This document shows positions 1 to 9,194 of a DNA stretch of 64,000 nucleotides, piece after piece. How positions within the stretch are numbered: position 1 is the first letter of the stretch; each line of letters starts with the position of its first letter. Source of the stretch: Falsiroseomonas sp046052145 (GTDB taxonomy: Bacteria > Pseudomonadota > Alphaproteobacteria > Acetobacterales > Acetobacteraceae); contig JBJOMW010000010.1 in the NCBI GenBank assembly GCA_046052145.1, forward strand, positions 70,466 to 134,465. The letters are read 5' to 3'. The position numbers and the translations under genes are program-made. The notes under the pieces were generated by a model. It saw only the letters and a list, made by a program, of their open reading frames with translations, made no database searches and was not told the DNA's origin.

Positions 1-345
1 GGGATCGGCGCCGGCATAGAGGTCCTGCGTGAACAGCTCCGTCCGCTGGCCGAGCCATTCGCGGACCTGGCCGGTGAACTTGGCGAAATTCGCCGGCGCC
101 ATCGGCTGGTTGATCTTGCCCCACCAGATCGCGTCACGGATTTCGGCGTCGTCCACCACGAACTTGTCCTGGACGGAGCGGCCGGTGTGCTGGCCGGTCA
201 CGGCCATGAAGGCCCCATCCGCGGACAACCGCCCCTCACCCCGGCGCAGCGCATGGGCATAGAGCCCGGCTGCCGTCAGATTGGCGTGGATCGCCGCCGG
301 GCCGGCCACGCCGGTGCCCGAGAGGGGAGAAACAGCGGACGTCAT
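1..345 (-). CDS. pckA: Phosphoenolpyruvate carboxykinase (ATP), N-terminal part
   Basis: The first 115 codons are present; the rest lies beyond the left edge of the window. The enzyme converts oxaloacetate and ATP to phosphoenolpyruvate, CO2 and ADP in the cytosol, the entry step of gluconeogenesis. The call rests on the family signature TGRSVQDKF near residue 54, followed by WWGKINQPM, both typical of ATP-dependent PckA. The ATG is preceded by a strong GGAGGAAG ribosome site. The 160 bases upstream (346-507) should hold its promoter. Its closeness to chvI/chvG matches the conserved alphaproteobacterial arrangement in which ChvI influences pckA. Confidence 0.93.
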   Translation of the reverse strand, partial: MTSAVSPLSGTGVAGPAAIHANLTAAGLYAHALRRGEGRLSADGAFMAVTGQHTGRSVQDKFVVDDAEIRDAIWWGKINQPMAPANFAKFTGQVREWLGQRTELFTQDLYAGADP

Positions 346-507
346 CAACTTCCTCCGAACCGGGCGCGGCGCCCACAACCACGTGGCGGACCGGTCTGCC
401 GCGCACCCCCGCACCCTTGGGGGACGAGGGCGGCAGAATTACGGCGGCTAAGGCCCGAATCGCAATACGAACCGCCCAGTTACTTGTATGACAAGGACTT
501 GTGGAGC

Positions 508-1236
508 TTAGCCAGCCTGCCCGGACCGGCCCGCCCGGGCCGCCCGGATCAGCGCCGTGCGCACGCCATCCGCATCGGCGGCCGGGGCGTCCCAGGCGTG
601 GCGCAGCACCGTCTCCCCCAGCGCCAGGTCGCAGCCATCGCAGTCCACGGCCACGATCCGCCACGCCCCGGGGGTCCCGCCCAGCAGCCCCTCGGCCATG
701 GCGGCGACGGCATCGGCGTGGTCGTCATTCACATGGGCGATGATCTCGGCCTCCGCCGCGGCGATCGCGGCGACCGCCGCCGGGTCGGGCAGCAAATCGG
801 CCAGGCGCAGCCGCGTCGCGCGGGCAAAGCCGCCGACCATCAGCCCGCCGCCGGGCCGGATGCGCCACAGCGCGAAATCGCCGAAATCGGCGTAGAGCGC
901 GGCATAGGGGTGCTTCGCCAGCCAGCGCGCCTTCAGCGCCGGCACCTCGGCCTCCGGCACCGGCTCGGCCAGGCCGGTCAGCGTCACGCGCGGCGCGGTC
1001 TGGGGGTTCGCCCCCTCCGGCCGGCCGGTGAACAGCACCACGCAGCGCGGCTCCGCCCGCAGCTGGCGCGTATGCTCCGACAGGGAGGAGAGCAGCAGCA
1101 GCACCGAGAGATCAGGGGCGGTCGCCGGGGTGACGAGGGCGGCGAAGGGCGCCCCCTCCGCGCTCGTGGCCAGCGTGGCCGAGATGGCCCCCCGGACCAG
1201 ACGCCGCGCCTCGAAGCCGTGCCCGTCCGTCGCCAT
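508..1236 (-). CDS. HugZ/pyridoxamine-5'-phosphate-oxidase-like protein with C-terminal DUF2470
   Basis: This 242-residue cytosolic protein has an N-terminal split-barrel flavin/haem-binding domain (about residues 8-150, beginning ARRLVRGAISATLATS) and a C-terminal DUF2470-like domain with the motif HVNDDHADAVAAMAEG. This is the HugZ architecture, linked to haem use or haem-dependent redox chemistry; the substrate here is unknown. I chose the ATG at 1236 because GGAGAGG precedes it and conserved sequence starts right after it. It lies between pckA and chvI in the same direction as pckA and divergent from chvI, leaving 108 bases for both promoters. Confidence 0.8.
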   Translation of the reverse strand: MATDGHGFEARRLVRGAISATLATSAEGAPFAALVTPATAPDLSVLLLLSSLSEHTRQLRAEPRCVVLFTGRPEGANPQTAPRVTLTGLAEPVPEAEVPALKARWLAKHPYAALYADFGDFALWRIRPGGGLMVGGFARATRLRLADLLPDPAAVAAIAAAEAEIIAHVNDDHADAVAAMAEGLLGGTPGAWRIVAVDCDGCDLALGETVLRHAWDAPAADADGVRTALIRAARAGRSGQAG

Positions 1237-1344
1237 ATCCTCTCCGGTTGTCCGACCCGTCTTTGCCACAATCTGCCGCCAGAGTGCCGCCAAGCCCCGC
1301 TACGGGTCCAGGCTTCGGCCCGGGGGGCGAAGGAGTATCCAGCC

Positions 1345-2046
1345 GTGCCAGCCACCATCGCCCTCGTGGACGATGACCGCAACATCCTCACCTCGGTGTC
1401 CATGACACTCGAGCAGGAGGGGTTCCAGGTCCGCACCTTCACCGACGGGGAAAGCGCCCTGCAGGGCCTGATGGCCCGCCCCGTCGATCTCGCGGTGCTC
1501 GACATCAAGATGCCGCGCATGGACGGGATGGAGCTGCTGCAGCGCCTGCGCCAGCGCAGCGCCATGCCGGTCATCTTCCTGACCAGCAAGGATGACGAGC
1601 TGGACGAGCTGATGGGCCTGCGCCTCGGCGCCGATGACTACATCACCAAGCCCTTCAGCCAGCGCCTGCTGCTGGAGCGCATCCGCGCCCTGCTGCGCCG
1701 GAACGAGGCGAGCCGCGCCGAAGGCAGCGGCACGCCGGCTGGCGGCATCATCGCCCGCGGCGACCTGGTGCTGGACGAAACCAAGCACACCTGCCTCTGG
1801 AAGGGCGGTCAGGTGCAGCTGACGGTCACGGAGTTTCTGCTGGTGAAGGCGCTGGCCGTCCGCCCCGGCATGGTCAAGAACCGCGACCAGCTGATCGACG
1901 CGGCCTATGGCGAGAACATCTATGTGGACGACCGCACCATCGACAGCCATGTGAAGCGCGTGCGCAAGAAGTTCCGCCAGGTGGACAACGACTTCGCGCA
2001 GATCGAGACGCTCTACGGCCTCGGCTATCGCTACAAGGAAGCCTGA
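1345..2046 (+). CDS. chvI: ChvI-type response regulator (OmpR family)
   Basis: A 233-residue DNA-binding response regulator. The receiver domain (1-120) has the acidic cluster DDD at 9-11, phospho-acceptor Asp53 in LDIKMPRMDG, Thr80 and Lys102. The OmpR winged helix covers about 140-230 and ends in GLGYRYK. The start is a GTG at 1345: AGGAG lies 9 bases upstream and conserved sequence begins at once, although the reading frame stays open far upstream. ChvG at 2078 follows after 31 bases and should be its kinase. In Rhizobiales the ChvI-ChvG pair, next to pckA, controls envelope and acid-stress responses; that role is inferred here from family and synteny. Confidence 0.9.
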   Translation: MPATIALVDDDRNILTSVSMTLEQEGFQVRTFTDGESALQGLMARPVDLAVLDIKMPRMDGMELLQRLRQRSAMPVIFLTSKDDELDELMGLRLGADDYITKPFSQRLLLERIRALLRRNEASRAEGSGTPAGGIIARGDLVLDETKHTCLWKGGQVQLTVTEFLLVKALAVRPGMVKNRDQLIDAAYGENIYVDDRTIDSHVKRVRKKFRQVDNDFAQIETLYGLGYRYKEA

Positions 2047-2077
2047 CGCGCGCCGCAGGGCGGGCTAGGCTCGGCCC

Positions 2078-3757
2078 ATGCCAGACGCAAGCGGCCCGCC
2101 GCTGGTCGAGACGAGACGCGAAACCCGGCCGCGGCGCTGGCTGTCGCCGCTGCTGCGGCGCATCCTGCTGCTGAACGCCCTGCCGCCGGCGCTGCTGGCG
2201 GCCGCACTCCTCTATCTCGACCAGTACCAGAACGGCCTGCTGGCGGCCGAGGTCGAATCGCTCCGCACCCAGGCGCGCATCTATGCCGGCGCCATCGCCG
2301 AAGCCGGCACGCGCACGCGCGATGACCGCACCATCCTGGTGCCTGAAGCCGCCCGCCCACTGCTGCGCCGGCTGGTCGAGCCCTCGCCCAACACCCAGGC
2401 GCGGCTGTTCGACACCACCGGCCTGCTCGTCGCCGACAGCCGCGTGCGCGAAGGGCCGGGCGGGGCGATCGTCACCGAACCGCTCTCCCCACCCGAGCCA
2501 CGTGGCGCCTTCGCCGGCACGATCGCCGGCCTCTATGACCGCATCCTGACCATCCTGCCGCGCGGCTCGCCGCAGACGGTGACGGTGGATGTGAACCCCG
2601 ATGCGCCATCCTTCGACTGGCAGCCGGAATTCAGCGTCTCCGGCACCGGCGACCGGCGCGAGGAGCTGCGCCAGGCGCTGGAGGCGGGCGTGCGCCCCTA
2701 TATCCGGCGCACGGCGGAAGGGCGGCTCCTGGTCTCGGTCACCGAACCCGCCCGCCGGGGCGCCACCACCGTCGGCATCGTGCTGCTGACGCGCGAGGCG
2801 CGCGAAGTGGATGCGCGGCTGCTGGAAATCCGCGTCTCCGTCCTCGCGCTGTTCGGCCTGGCGCTGCTGCTGACGGTGCTGGCCTCGATCTATCTGGCGC
2901 GTACGCTGGCGACGCCGATCCTGCAGCTGGCGGAATCCGCGGCCGCGATGCGCGAAGGCGAAGGCCGCGGCGGCAGCGTGCCGAAGGCGCTGCTGGCACG
3001 CGACGACGAGATCGGCGTGCTCGCGCGCGACCTGCAGGCGGCGGCGCGCGCGCTCTGGGCGCGGATCGACGCGAATGAACGCTTCGCGGCCGATGTCGCG
3101 CATGAGCTGCGCAACCCGCTCACCTCCGTCCGCTCCGCGATCGAGACGCTGCGCCGCATCGAGGACACGGTGAAGCAAAGGCGCCTTTTGCAGATCATCT
3201 CCGACGATGCAGTGCGGATGGACCGGCTGATCGCCGACATCTCCGACAGCTCCAAGGTGGATGCGGAACTCTCGCGCACCATCGCGCAGCCGGTGGATGT
3301 CGCGCCCATCCTCGGCGCTCTGGCAGAACTGCACGCCGCCACGCGCGAGGACGGCGATCCGCATGTGGAAATCGAAGCGCCTGCGGAGGGCCTGACGGTC
3401 CGCGGCGTCGAAGGGCGCATCGTGCAGGTGTTCCGCAACCTGATCGGCAACGCCATCTCCTTCAGCCCGCCCGAGGGGAAGGTGACGGTGCGCGCACGCC
3501 CGCTCGGCAGCTTTGTCGAGTTCACCGTCGAGGATGAAGGCCCCGGCATCCCCGAAGGGAAACTCGAGAACATCTTCGACCGCTTCTACACGGAACGCCC
3601 GCGCGGCGAGCGCTTCGGCCAGCATTCGGGCCTCGGCCTGTCGATCTCGCGCCAGATCGTCGAAGGGCTGCGCGGCCGTATCGCCGCGGAAAACCGCCGC
3701 GACGCCGAGGGCTGCGTGACAGGCGCGCGCTTCATCGTGCGGCTGCCGGCGGCTTGA
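2078..3757 (+). CDS. chvG: ChvG-type sensor histidine kinase
   Basis: A 559-residue inner-membrane kinase. The N terminus has a transmembrane helix (about 28-47), then a periplasmic sensor region of about 200 residues, a second helix (about 250-275), a HAMP segment, a HisKA domain with phospho-acceptor His342 in DVAHELRNPLTSVR, and a HATPase domain with the N box (FRNLIGNAISFS) and G boxes (DEGPGIPEG, GLGLSISRQI). It should phosphorylate ChvI, encoded just upstream in the same operon. HPr-kinase genes that often follow chvG in related genomes are absent here; a hairpin array follows instead. Confidence 0.9.
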   Translation: MPDASGPPLVETRRETRPRRWLSPLLRRILLLNALPPALLAAALLYLDQYQNGLLAAEVESLRTQARIYAGAIAEAGTRTRDDRTILVPEAARPLLRRLVEPSPNTQARLFDTTGLLVADSRVREGPGGAIVTEPLSPPEPRGAFAGTIAGLYDRILTILPRGSPQTVTVDVNPDAPSFDWQPEFSVSGTGDRREELRQALEAGVRPYIRRTAEGRLLVSVTEPARRGATTVGIVLLTREAREVDARLLEIRVSVLALFGLALLLTVLASIYLARTLATPILQLAESAAAMREGEGRGGSVPKALLARDDEIGVLARDLQAAARALWARIDANERFAADVAHELRNPLTSVRSAIETLRRIEDTVKQRRLLQIISDDAVRMDRLIADISDSSKVDAELSRTIAQPVDVAPILGALAELHAATREDGDPHVEIEAPAEGLTVRGVEGRIVQVFRNLIGNAISFSPPEGKVTVRARPLGSFVEFTVEDEGPGIPEGKLENIFDRFYTERPRGERFGQHSGLGLSISRQIVEGLRGRIAAENRRDAEGCVTGARFIVRLPAA

Positions 3758-3766
3758 GGACGTTCC

Positions 3767-3946
3767 CTGGGAGGGACGCTGTCCCTCCCAGACCCACCCT
3801 GCCAAGGGGCAGTGGCCCCTTGGAACCCATGAGTCTGGGTTGGAGAGGGAGGGGGCGTCACCGACGCGCCGGTGATGAAGGGCGCGCGTTGCCCCCTCCC
3901 TCTCCAACCCAAAACTGATCGAGGTCCAGGAGGCTAAGCCTCCTGG
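3767..3946. repeat. Intergenic array of four near-perfect hairpins
   Basis: Four inverted repeats follow chvG. Arms 3767-3777/3781-3791 form an 11-bp stem with a 3-base loop and could terminate chvG. Arms 3802-3809/3815-3822 give 8 bp. Arms 3837-3856/3891-3910 are a perfect 20-bp stem, and its loop holds a smaller perfect stem. Arms 3926-3935/3937-3946 give 10 bp. The make-up resembles the mosaic palindromic elements found between genes in related genomes (inference). I see no gene in 3758-4167, and nothing recognisable between 3947 and 4167. Confidence 0.75.
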
Positions 3947-4167
3947 CGGGAGGGGTCCGGGGAGCCTGGAGCCGCCTGTACCGAACAGCAGTCACCCGGA
4001 AGGATCATGTGCTGCAGCCTTGAGGTTGGAACCCGCCGCAGGGTTCAAATCGGGGACGCGCAACCGACGACGCCAATGCATCGACGTGACCATCTGAGGC
4101 ACCCAAGCTAAGCCCGAACGCACGTCCAAGGCCGATGCCGTGAGGGGTTCACGCGCCGAGCGCCCGC

Positions 4168-5664
4168 TCAGCCCAGCGGGTCGGGCGGAGCGCCATAGGG
4201 GTAGAAGTCGCGCGGGTCGAGGTGCCGGTAGTTCAGCGCCTCGAGCCGCGCGGTACCGAGAAAGGGCTCATCGGGTTCGACCGGCAGGATGGTGGGCGCG
4301 AAGCCGCTGTCGTCGAAGCCGCGGCGAAAATGCACGCGCGACTTGATAGCGATGACGTCGAAATCCTCGGCGCGCAGGCCGAGGCGCCAAAGCTCTTCCG
4401 GCTCCGTGATCTGGACCAGGTAGGAACTCAGCACGAGGACATTGCCCTCGCCGAAGGCGACCAGCACCCAGCGCTGCCCGCCGCCCATCGCGCGTGGCGT
4501 GGTGGCGGGGGCCGCGCCGAGCACGGCGCCAGTCACGCGCACCGGCGCACCAGCCGAATCGTCGAGCCGCCCGCCGACCGCGCGATCGAAGGGCGTGCCG
4601 GGGACGGCGCCGGCCTCCAGCACCGCCTGCACCGCGTCAGCATCAGCGATGGTCGCAACGAGCGTGCGGCGCAGGCGCTGGGACATGATTTCCTTGAGCA
4701 GCCAGGTGGCCGCGCCGGATCGGTCGCTGTGATCCGCCAACACGACGGGCGCGCTCCCCTCCGCAACTGCCTGACGGGCGAGGTCGACGCCTTCGGCCAT
4801 CCGGCAGATGCGCGCGCTGGCCACGAGATCGGCCCGCCGGCGCCAGGCCCAGCCGGCCATGTCGCGCGCGACGCGCTCGGCCAGCGCCGGATCGCTGTTG
4901 GTTATGACTTGGAAGGTCATGCCAGCATCGGGCACGTCGCTCCAGGGGAAGCCGAAGAAGACGTTGACGAAGAGATCGGGTGCGCGCGCTTCCCACACCA
5001 GCGCCCGCTGGATCAGGTCGGACCAAGGCGGCGCGCCGGTCCATTGCATGACGGTGGGCGTCAGGATCGGCAGCTTCCGCGTGACGGTCGCAGGGCGGTA
5101 GTCGCCGCGGATCGCGCGCACCAACATGCGCGCAGCGCGCTGGCCCTGCAGGTGCATGTCGTAATGCGGGAAGTACTTCACGCAGAAGGCGAGATCGGCA
5201 TGGCGGAGGAACTCCGCATCCTCGTTCCCGTGCGGATCGAAGGTGGCGGCGAGCTTTGCGTCCGGCCCGACGGCGTCGCGCACACGGCGCGCGATCTCGG
5301 CCTCAGGGCGGGGCACGCCGCGCACGGCCATCGCGCCATGTAGCGCCATGTAGACGCCGTCGAAGGGGCCCTGTTCGCGCAATTGCGCGACCATTCGACC
5401 GAGAAAAGTCTCGAAGGCCTCGGTGGTGACCCAGCCGGACCCAGTGCCGGTCTTCGGCCAGAGCGGCGATTCGATGCCGGTCAGTTCCACATCGGCGTAC
5501 TCGCGCGCAACCTGAACAAAGCCGCCGATATAGCCCTTTGGGTCGGTCGCCAGCAGCGCCTCTCCCGAAGCGGGCGAGCCGGGGTAGCGGAAATCCTCCA
5601 GCGTCGTGTCGAAGGGCAGGAACGTGACGGTCTCATGCGCGAAGTGGAGGACGGCGATACGCAT
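4168..5664 (-). CDS. M81 family metallopeptidase (MlrC-like)
   Basis: A 498-residue protein of the M81/MlrC family, named after the last enzyme of microcystin breakdown. Family features are the N-terminal IAVLHFAHETVTF, ALHGAMAVRG, FDPHGN and DHSDRSG, which carry the likely zinc ligands, and a C-terminal domain with FRRGFDD. Most members in soil bacteria have unknown substrates, so cyanotoxin breakdown should not be assumed. No signal peptide is visible, so it is probably cytosolic. It stands alone between the chvG hairpins and the Tad locus. Confidence 0.85.
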   Translation of the reverse strand: MRIAVLHFAHETVTFLPFDTTLEDFRYPGSPASGEALLATDPKGYIGGFVQVAREYADVELTGIESPLWPKTGTGSGWVTTEAFETFLGRMVAQLREQGPFDGVYMALHGAMAVRGVPRPEAEIARRVRDAVGPDAKLAATFDPHGNEDAEFLRHADLAFCVKYFPHYDMHLQGQRAARMLVRAIRGDYRPATVTRKLPILTPTVMQWTGAPPWSDLIQRALVWEARAPDLFVNVFFGFPWSDVPDAGMTFQVITNSDPALAERVARDMAGWAWRRRADLVASARICRMAEGVDLARQAVAEGSAPVVLADHSDRSGAATWLLKEIMSQRLRRTLVATIADADAVQAVLEAGAVPGTPFDRAVGGRLDDSAGAPVRVTGAVLGAAPATTPRAMGGGQRWVLVAFGEGNVLVLSSYLVQITEPEELWRLGLRAEDFDVIAIKSRVHFRRGFDDSGFAPTILPVEPDEPFLGTARLEALNYRHLDPRDFYPYGAPPDPLG

Positions 5665-5863
5665 GCGGCGGATCCGTGTGGTGGCCTCGGCAGGCTGGCA
5701 CAGCCCTCCAAGCGTCGAAAGTCAGCGCGCGCAAATTGGGGGGACGATCGCGGTCCGCGCGGATCGAGCAGCCGTCTGGCGGGCCGAGCAGGTTTAGGCC
5801 AACAGTTGCGGATCGCGTGCCGCGCCTGAATTGGGCCCTATCCATCGTTTACCCTACGGGTGC

Positions 5864-6805
5864 CTAGCGCCCTGCAACCGCATCTAGGACGCGCATGGCG
5901 GCCGGTCCGGCCAGCACGATGAACAGGCAGGGTAGGATAAAGGCGACCAAGGCAAGACTTAGCAGGGCGGGCAGCCGCGCCGCCTTCTCCTCGATACGGA
6001 TCAGTCGCTCCTGACGCATCTCCGCGGCAAGGCTGCGCAGCGCTTGGCCGATCGGCGTGCCGTATTTCAGCGTTTGCGAGAGCGTTGCGGAGAGGCGTCG
6101 GAAGCCCTCGACCCCGGACCGATCACCGAACTTCTGGAGCGCCGCACGACGGTCCACAGTTAGGCGAAGGTCCTGCACCAGAAGACCGAACTCCATAGCG
6201 ACGCCAGGCGCGGAGGCGCGGAGCTCGATCGAGACGCGCTCGAGCGCGCTCTCCAGGCCAAGGCCCGCCTCGGTGCAGACGACCATCAGGTCCATCGCAT
6301 CGGGAAGGCCCCTGCGTAAGCCGCTGGTATAGGAGCGCTGGACCGAAGCCAGGAGCCAGTTCGGCGCAATGCTGCCGAGCAACGCCGCCGCCAGCACGAA
6401 AACCAACTGCCCGCGCAGACCGAAACCGAGCATGCCAGAGATGGCGTATGCCACAACTGGGCACAGCATTAGCAAGATTGCCTTTGACCCGATGACCGCT
6501 GCACCCAGACGGCGCCCATCAAGCCCCGCGGATTGCGTCGCGCGCTCGATTATCTCCACATCGCGCCGAGAAAAGAAAACTGTGCCGCGCAGCGCCTCCC
6601 CCAAGCGCCCAATGCTCCCGAGCAGCACACTACCAGCCGTGCGCGCGGGCCCAGTGTTCCCGGGCGCATCTCCGCGTATCAAACGCTGGGCTCGTCGCAT
6701 CAGATCGCGATGCGCCGCCTCACGTGAGATCAGGAGCGCCGCGAGGCACGCCAGCGCGGCGCCAAGGCTCCCGGCGATCGCGGCCATGACGAAGGGATCG
6801 CTCAT
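5864..6805 (-). CDS. tadC: Tad pilus inner-membrane platform protein TadC
   Basis: A 313-residue type II secretion F-domain protein with hydrophobic segments near the N terminus, in the middle and at the C terminus. The central motif DLMVVCTEAGLGLESALERV is typical of TadC. With TadB it forms the membrane platform on which the ATPase TadA acts. I chose the ATG at 6805 because it overlaps the tadB stop as TGATG, which signals translational coupling; an ATG at 6835 would overlap tadB by 31 bases. It is the last gene of the leftward Tad operon. Confidence 0.88.
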   Translation of the reverse strand: MSDPFVMAAIAGSLGAALACLAALLISREAAHRDLMRRAQRLIRGDAPGNTGPARTAGSVLLGSIGRLGEALRGTVFFSRRDVEIIERATQSAGLDGRRLGAAVIGSKAILLMLCPVVAYAISGMLGFGLRGQLVFVLAAALLGSIAPNWLLASVQRSYTSGLRRGLPDAMDLMVVCTEAGLGLESALERVSIELRASAPGVAMEFGLLVQDLRLTVDRRAALQKFGDRSGVEGFRRLSATLSQTLKYGTPIGQALRSLAAEMRQERLIRIEEKAARLPALLSLALVAFILPCLFIVLAGPAAMRVLDAVAGR

Positions 6806-7767
6806 CAATCTGTCGCGCTTCTCCGGATCATCCATCGCATCGTCAGGATGCCAGTCGTCATCAGCACGACGAATGCGAGCAGAAAGGCCGATGACCTCTC
6901 ATGAACGAAAAGGTCCGCGACATAAGCCGGCGATATGAAGGCCAGAACCGCACCAACCACAAAGGGCATGATGATGAGAATCGTGGCCGAGGCCCGCGCC
7001 TCAGCGGATAAGGCCTTCACCTTCGCGGCCATCGCAACGCGTCGCCGGACGAGGTCCGACAGGTTGGCGAGGGTCTCGGCAAGGTTGCCGCCCGACTGGG
7101 ACTGCAGGCCGAGCGTGACCGAGAGGAAAGCGTATTCCTGCACGCCACTTCGGCGGTAGAGGTTTAACACCGCAACTTCCAGCGGGACGCCGATCGAAGT
7201 CTCTTGGGCGACGCGGCCAAACTCATCCGCCGTCGGGGAGGGCGATTCCAGCGCAATGGTGCGGATCGCCTCGGAGATCGGGAGGCCGGCGCGCACGACG
7301 CGCAGCACGAGAGAGATAGCGTCAGGAATCTGGACGAACAGCAAGCCCGAATAGTTGGCCGCCGCGCGCAAGAACAGCAGGCGCATCGTGCCGAGCGCGA
7401 CCGCGGAGCCGAGCATGAGGCCGAGCATGGTTCCCACATAGATCTGCATCTGCCATGCGGCGACAACACCGCTCGCCGCCCCAATCGCGACGGCCACCTG
7501 CCATGCCATCGTGTAGCGCCGAGGAATCTCCGGGTTGCGGCCGAGCAGGCCCAAGAGCCGCATCCCGAGCGGCTGCTCGTCGCGCGCAGTACCGCGAATG
7601 CTTGGACTCGCATCGGAACCAACCTGAGTCCGGCCGCGTCCGAGGCCGAGGCTCTCGGCGCGCCCGCGCAGCGCCTTCTCAGGCCCCCACCTGAGCAGGA
7701 GCAGCGCGGCCAGGAGCAGCATAACGACTGCGATGGCGGCGATCAGGATGGGCGATACGAAGGTCAT
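6805..7767 (-). CDS. tadB: Tad pilus inner-membrane platform protein TadB
   Basis: A 320-residue type II secretion F-domain protein with one hydrophobic segment at the N terminus (IAAIAVVMLLLAALLLL) and others in the middle and at the C terminus. The motif IPDAISLVLRVVRAGLPISE is characteristic of TadB. It partners TadC in the pilus assembly platform. The start at 7767 overlaps the tadA stop in an ATGA, and its own stop overlaps the tadC start, so tadA, tadB and tadC are probably translated as a coupled unit. Confidence 0.88.
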   Translation of the reverse strand: MTFVSPILIAAIAVVMLLLAALLLLRWGPEKALRGRAESLGLGRGRTQVGSDASPSIRGTARDEQPLGMRLLGLLGRNPEIPRRYTMAWQVAVAIGAASGVVAAWQMQIYVGTMLGLMLGSAVALGTMRLLFLRAAANYSGLLFVQIPDAISLVLRVVRAGLPISEAIRTIALESPSPTADEFGRVAQETSIGVPLEVAVLNLYRRSGVQEYAFLSVTLGLQSQSGGNLAETLANLSDLVRRRVAMAAKVKALSAEARASATILIIMPFVVGAVLAFISPAYVADLFVHERSSAFLLAFVVLMTTGILTMRWMIRRSATD

Positions 7768-9194
7768 ACGCGCTGCATCGCCTCCATCCATGCGCCAAGC
7801 AGGCCGAAATACTCCAGCCGCTCCTGGAAGGCAGGCCGTACGCGGGCGCTGGTGTAGCGGCCGAGGATGCGGCCGGACATGTCCTCGCCCGCATACTCGA
7901 AGGAGAAGACTTCGTTCATCGTGACGACATCGCCTTCGAGCCCGCATATCTCCGAGACCGCTGCAATCCTGCGCTGGCCATCGCGCTGGCGCTCGATTTG
8001 GATCACGAGGTCAAGCGCGCTAACCAACTGGGAACGGATCGCGCTGTGCGGCAGATTGGTAGCTCCCATCTGCACCATGTTCTCGATGCGCGTCAGCGCG
8101 TCGCGGGCCGAATTCGCATGGACGGTGCAGATCGACCCGTCATGACCCGTGTTCATCGCCTGGAGCATGTCGAAGGCCTCGGGCCCGCGGACCTCGCCTA
8201 CAATGATTCGGTCGGGCCGCATGCGCAGCGCATTCCTGACCAACTGGCGCTGTGTCACCTCGCCAGCGCCCTCAAGATTGGCCGGGCGTGTCTCCAGCCG
8301 CACAATATGGGGCTGCTGCAGCTGAAGCTCCGCGGCATCCTCGATCGTGACGATCCGTTCGTGATGATGGATATCTCGGCTCAGCGCGTTCATCAGGGTC
8401 GTCTTGCCAGATCCGGTGCCGCCCGAGATCAGCATGTTGAGCCTGCACCGCGTCGCGATCTCGATGATACGGGCCACCGGTGGCGTCATGGTGCCGTTCT
8501 CTACGAGCGCTTGCATATCGAAGCCGCGACGGGAGAACTTGCGGATGGAGACATAGACGCCATCCACCGCAAGCGGCGGGAAGACTATGTTCACTCGGCT
8601 CCCATCGGGCAGGCGGCAGTCCACCAGTGGGCTCGCCTCGTCCACCCGCCGCCCGGCGCCGGCGGCGATCTTCTGAGCGGTGGCTGCGAGTTGCTCATGG
8701 CTGCGGAAGCGAACACCGGTCGGGTGGATCTTCCCTGCGATCTCAACGAAGACGCGCTCTGGACCATTCACCATGATGTCGGCGATGCTGTCGTCCTGCA
8801 GCAGAGGCTCCAGCGGGCCATACCCGATCATCTCGTTGACGAGATCATCGGTCAGCTGCGCCTGAGCACGGCTCGAGAGCTCGACCCGCTCGCGGTCCGC
8901 CAGTTCGTGGATCACCGTCTCCAACTGCTTGCGGAGTTGTTCGTGGGTCAGCGTCACCGCCACCTCTGGCCGCAGGTACTCCAGCACCAGAATACGCAGA
9001 CGCTCGAGCACGGTGGGATCGAGCGCCGTCTCTCCAGCCTCGCCGAGCATCGCGAGCCGCAATGCGACCCGGCTGCTGCGCCCATCCTGACGAGCTTCCT
9101 CCTCAGCAGAAGGGGAATTGTCGTTATGCGCCGCCCAGTCATCGGCAGATGAGGCAGGCGGCACGAGGTGGATGCGTCGGCCGAAGCGTTTCAT
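7764..9194 (-). CDS. tadA: Tad pilus assembly ATPase TadA/CpaF
   Basis: A 476-residue secretion ATPase of the VirB11/CpaF class. Walker A is GGTGSGKTTL (about 258-267), the Walker B region ends IIVGEVRGPEA, and the family sequences GYGPLEPLL and MVNGPERVFVE are present. It powers Flp pilin polymerisation from the cytosolic face of the TadB/TadC platform. Start and stop both overlap neighbours by ATGA, with cpaE upstream and tadB downstream. Confidence 0.93.
   Translation of the reverse strand: MKRFGRRIHLVPPASSADDWAAHNDNSPSAEEEARQDGRSSRVALRLAMLGEAGETALDPTVLERLRILVLEYLRPEVAVTLTHEQLRKQLETVIHELADRERVELSSRAQAQLTDDLVNEMIGYGPLEPLLQDDSIADIMVNGPERVFVEIAGKIHPTGVRFRSHEQLAATAQKIAAGAGRRVDEASPLVDCRLPDGSRVNIVFPPLAVDGVYVSIRKFSRRGFDMQALVENGTMTPPVARIIEIATRCRLNMLISGGTGSGKTTLMNALSRDIHHHERIVTIEDAAELQLQQPHIVRLETRPANLEGAGEVTQRQLVRNALRMRPDRIIVGEVRGPEAFDMLQAMNTGHDGSICTVHANSARDALTRIENMVQMGATNLPHSAIRSQLVSALDLVIQIERQRDGQRRIAAVSEICGLEGDVVTMNEVFSFEYAGEDMSGRILGRYTSARVRPAFQERLEYFGLLGAWMEAMQRV

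Noticed and set aside
187..1344. Long open frame continuing upstream of chvI on the plus strand
   Set aside because: It is antisense to the HugZ-like gene, its residues are low-complexity Arg/Pro/Gly, and a ribosome site plus conserved sequence place the chvI start at 1345.
4030..4110. tRNA-like stretch (GGTTGGAACCC, GGGTTCAAATC) between the hairpins and the M81 gene
   Set aside because: No acceptor stem or anticodon arm could be folded around it.
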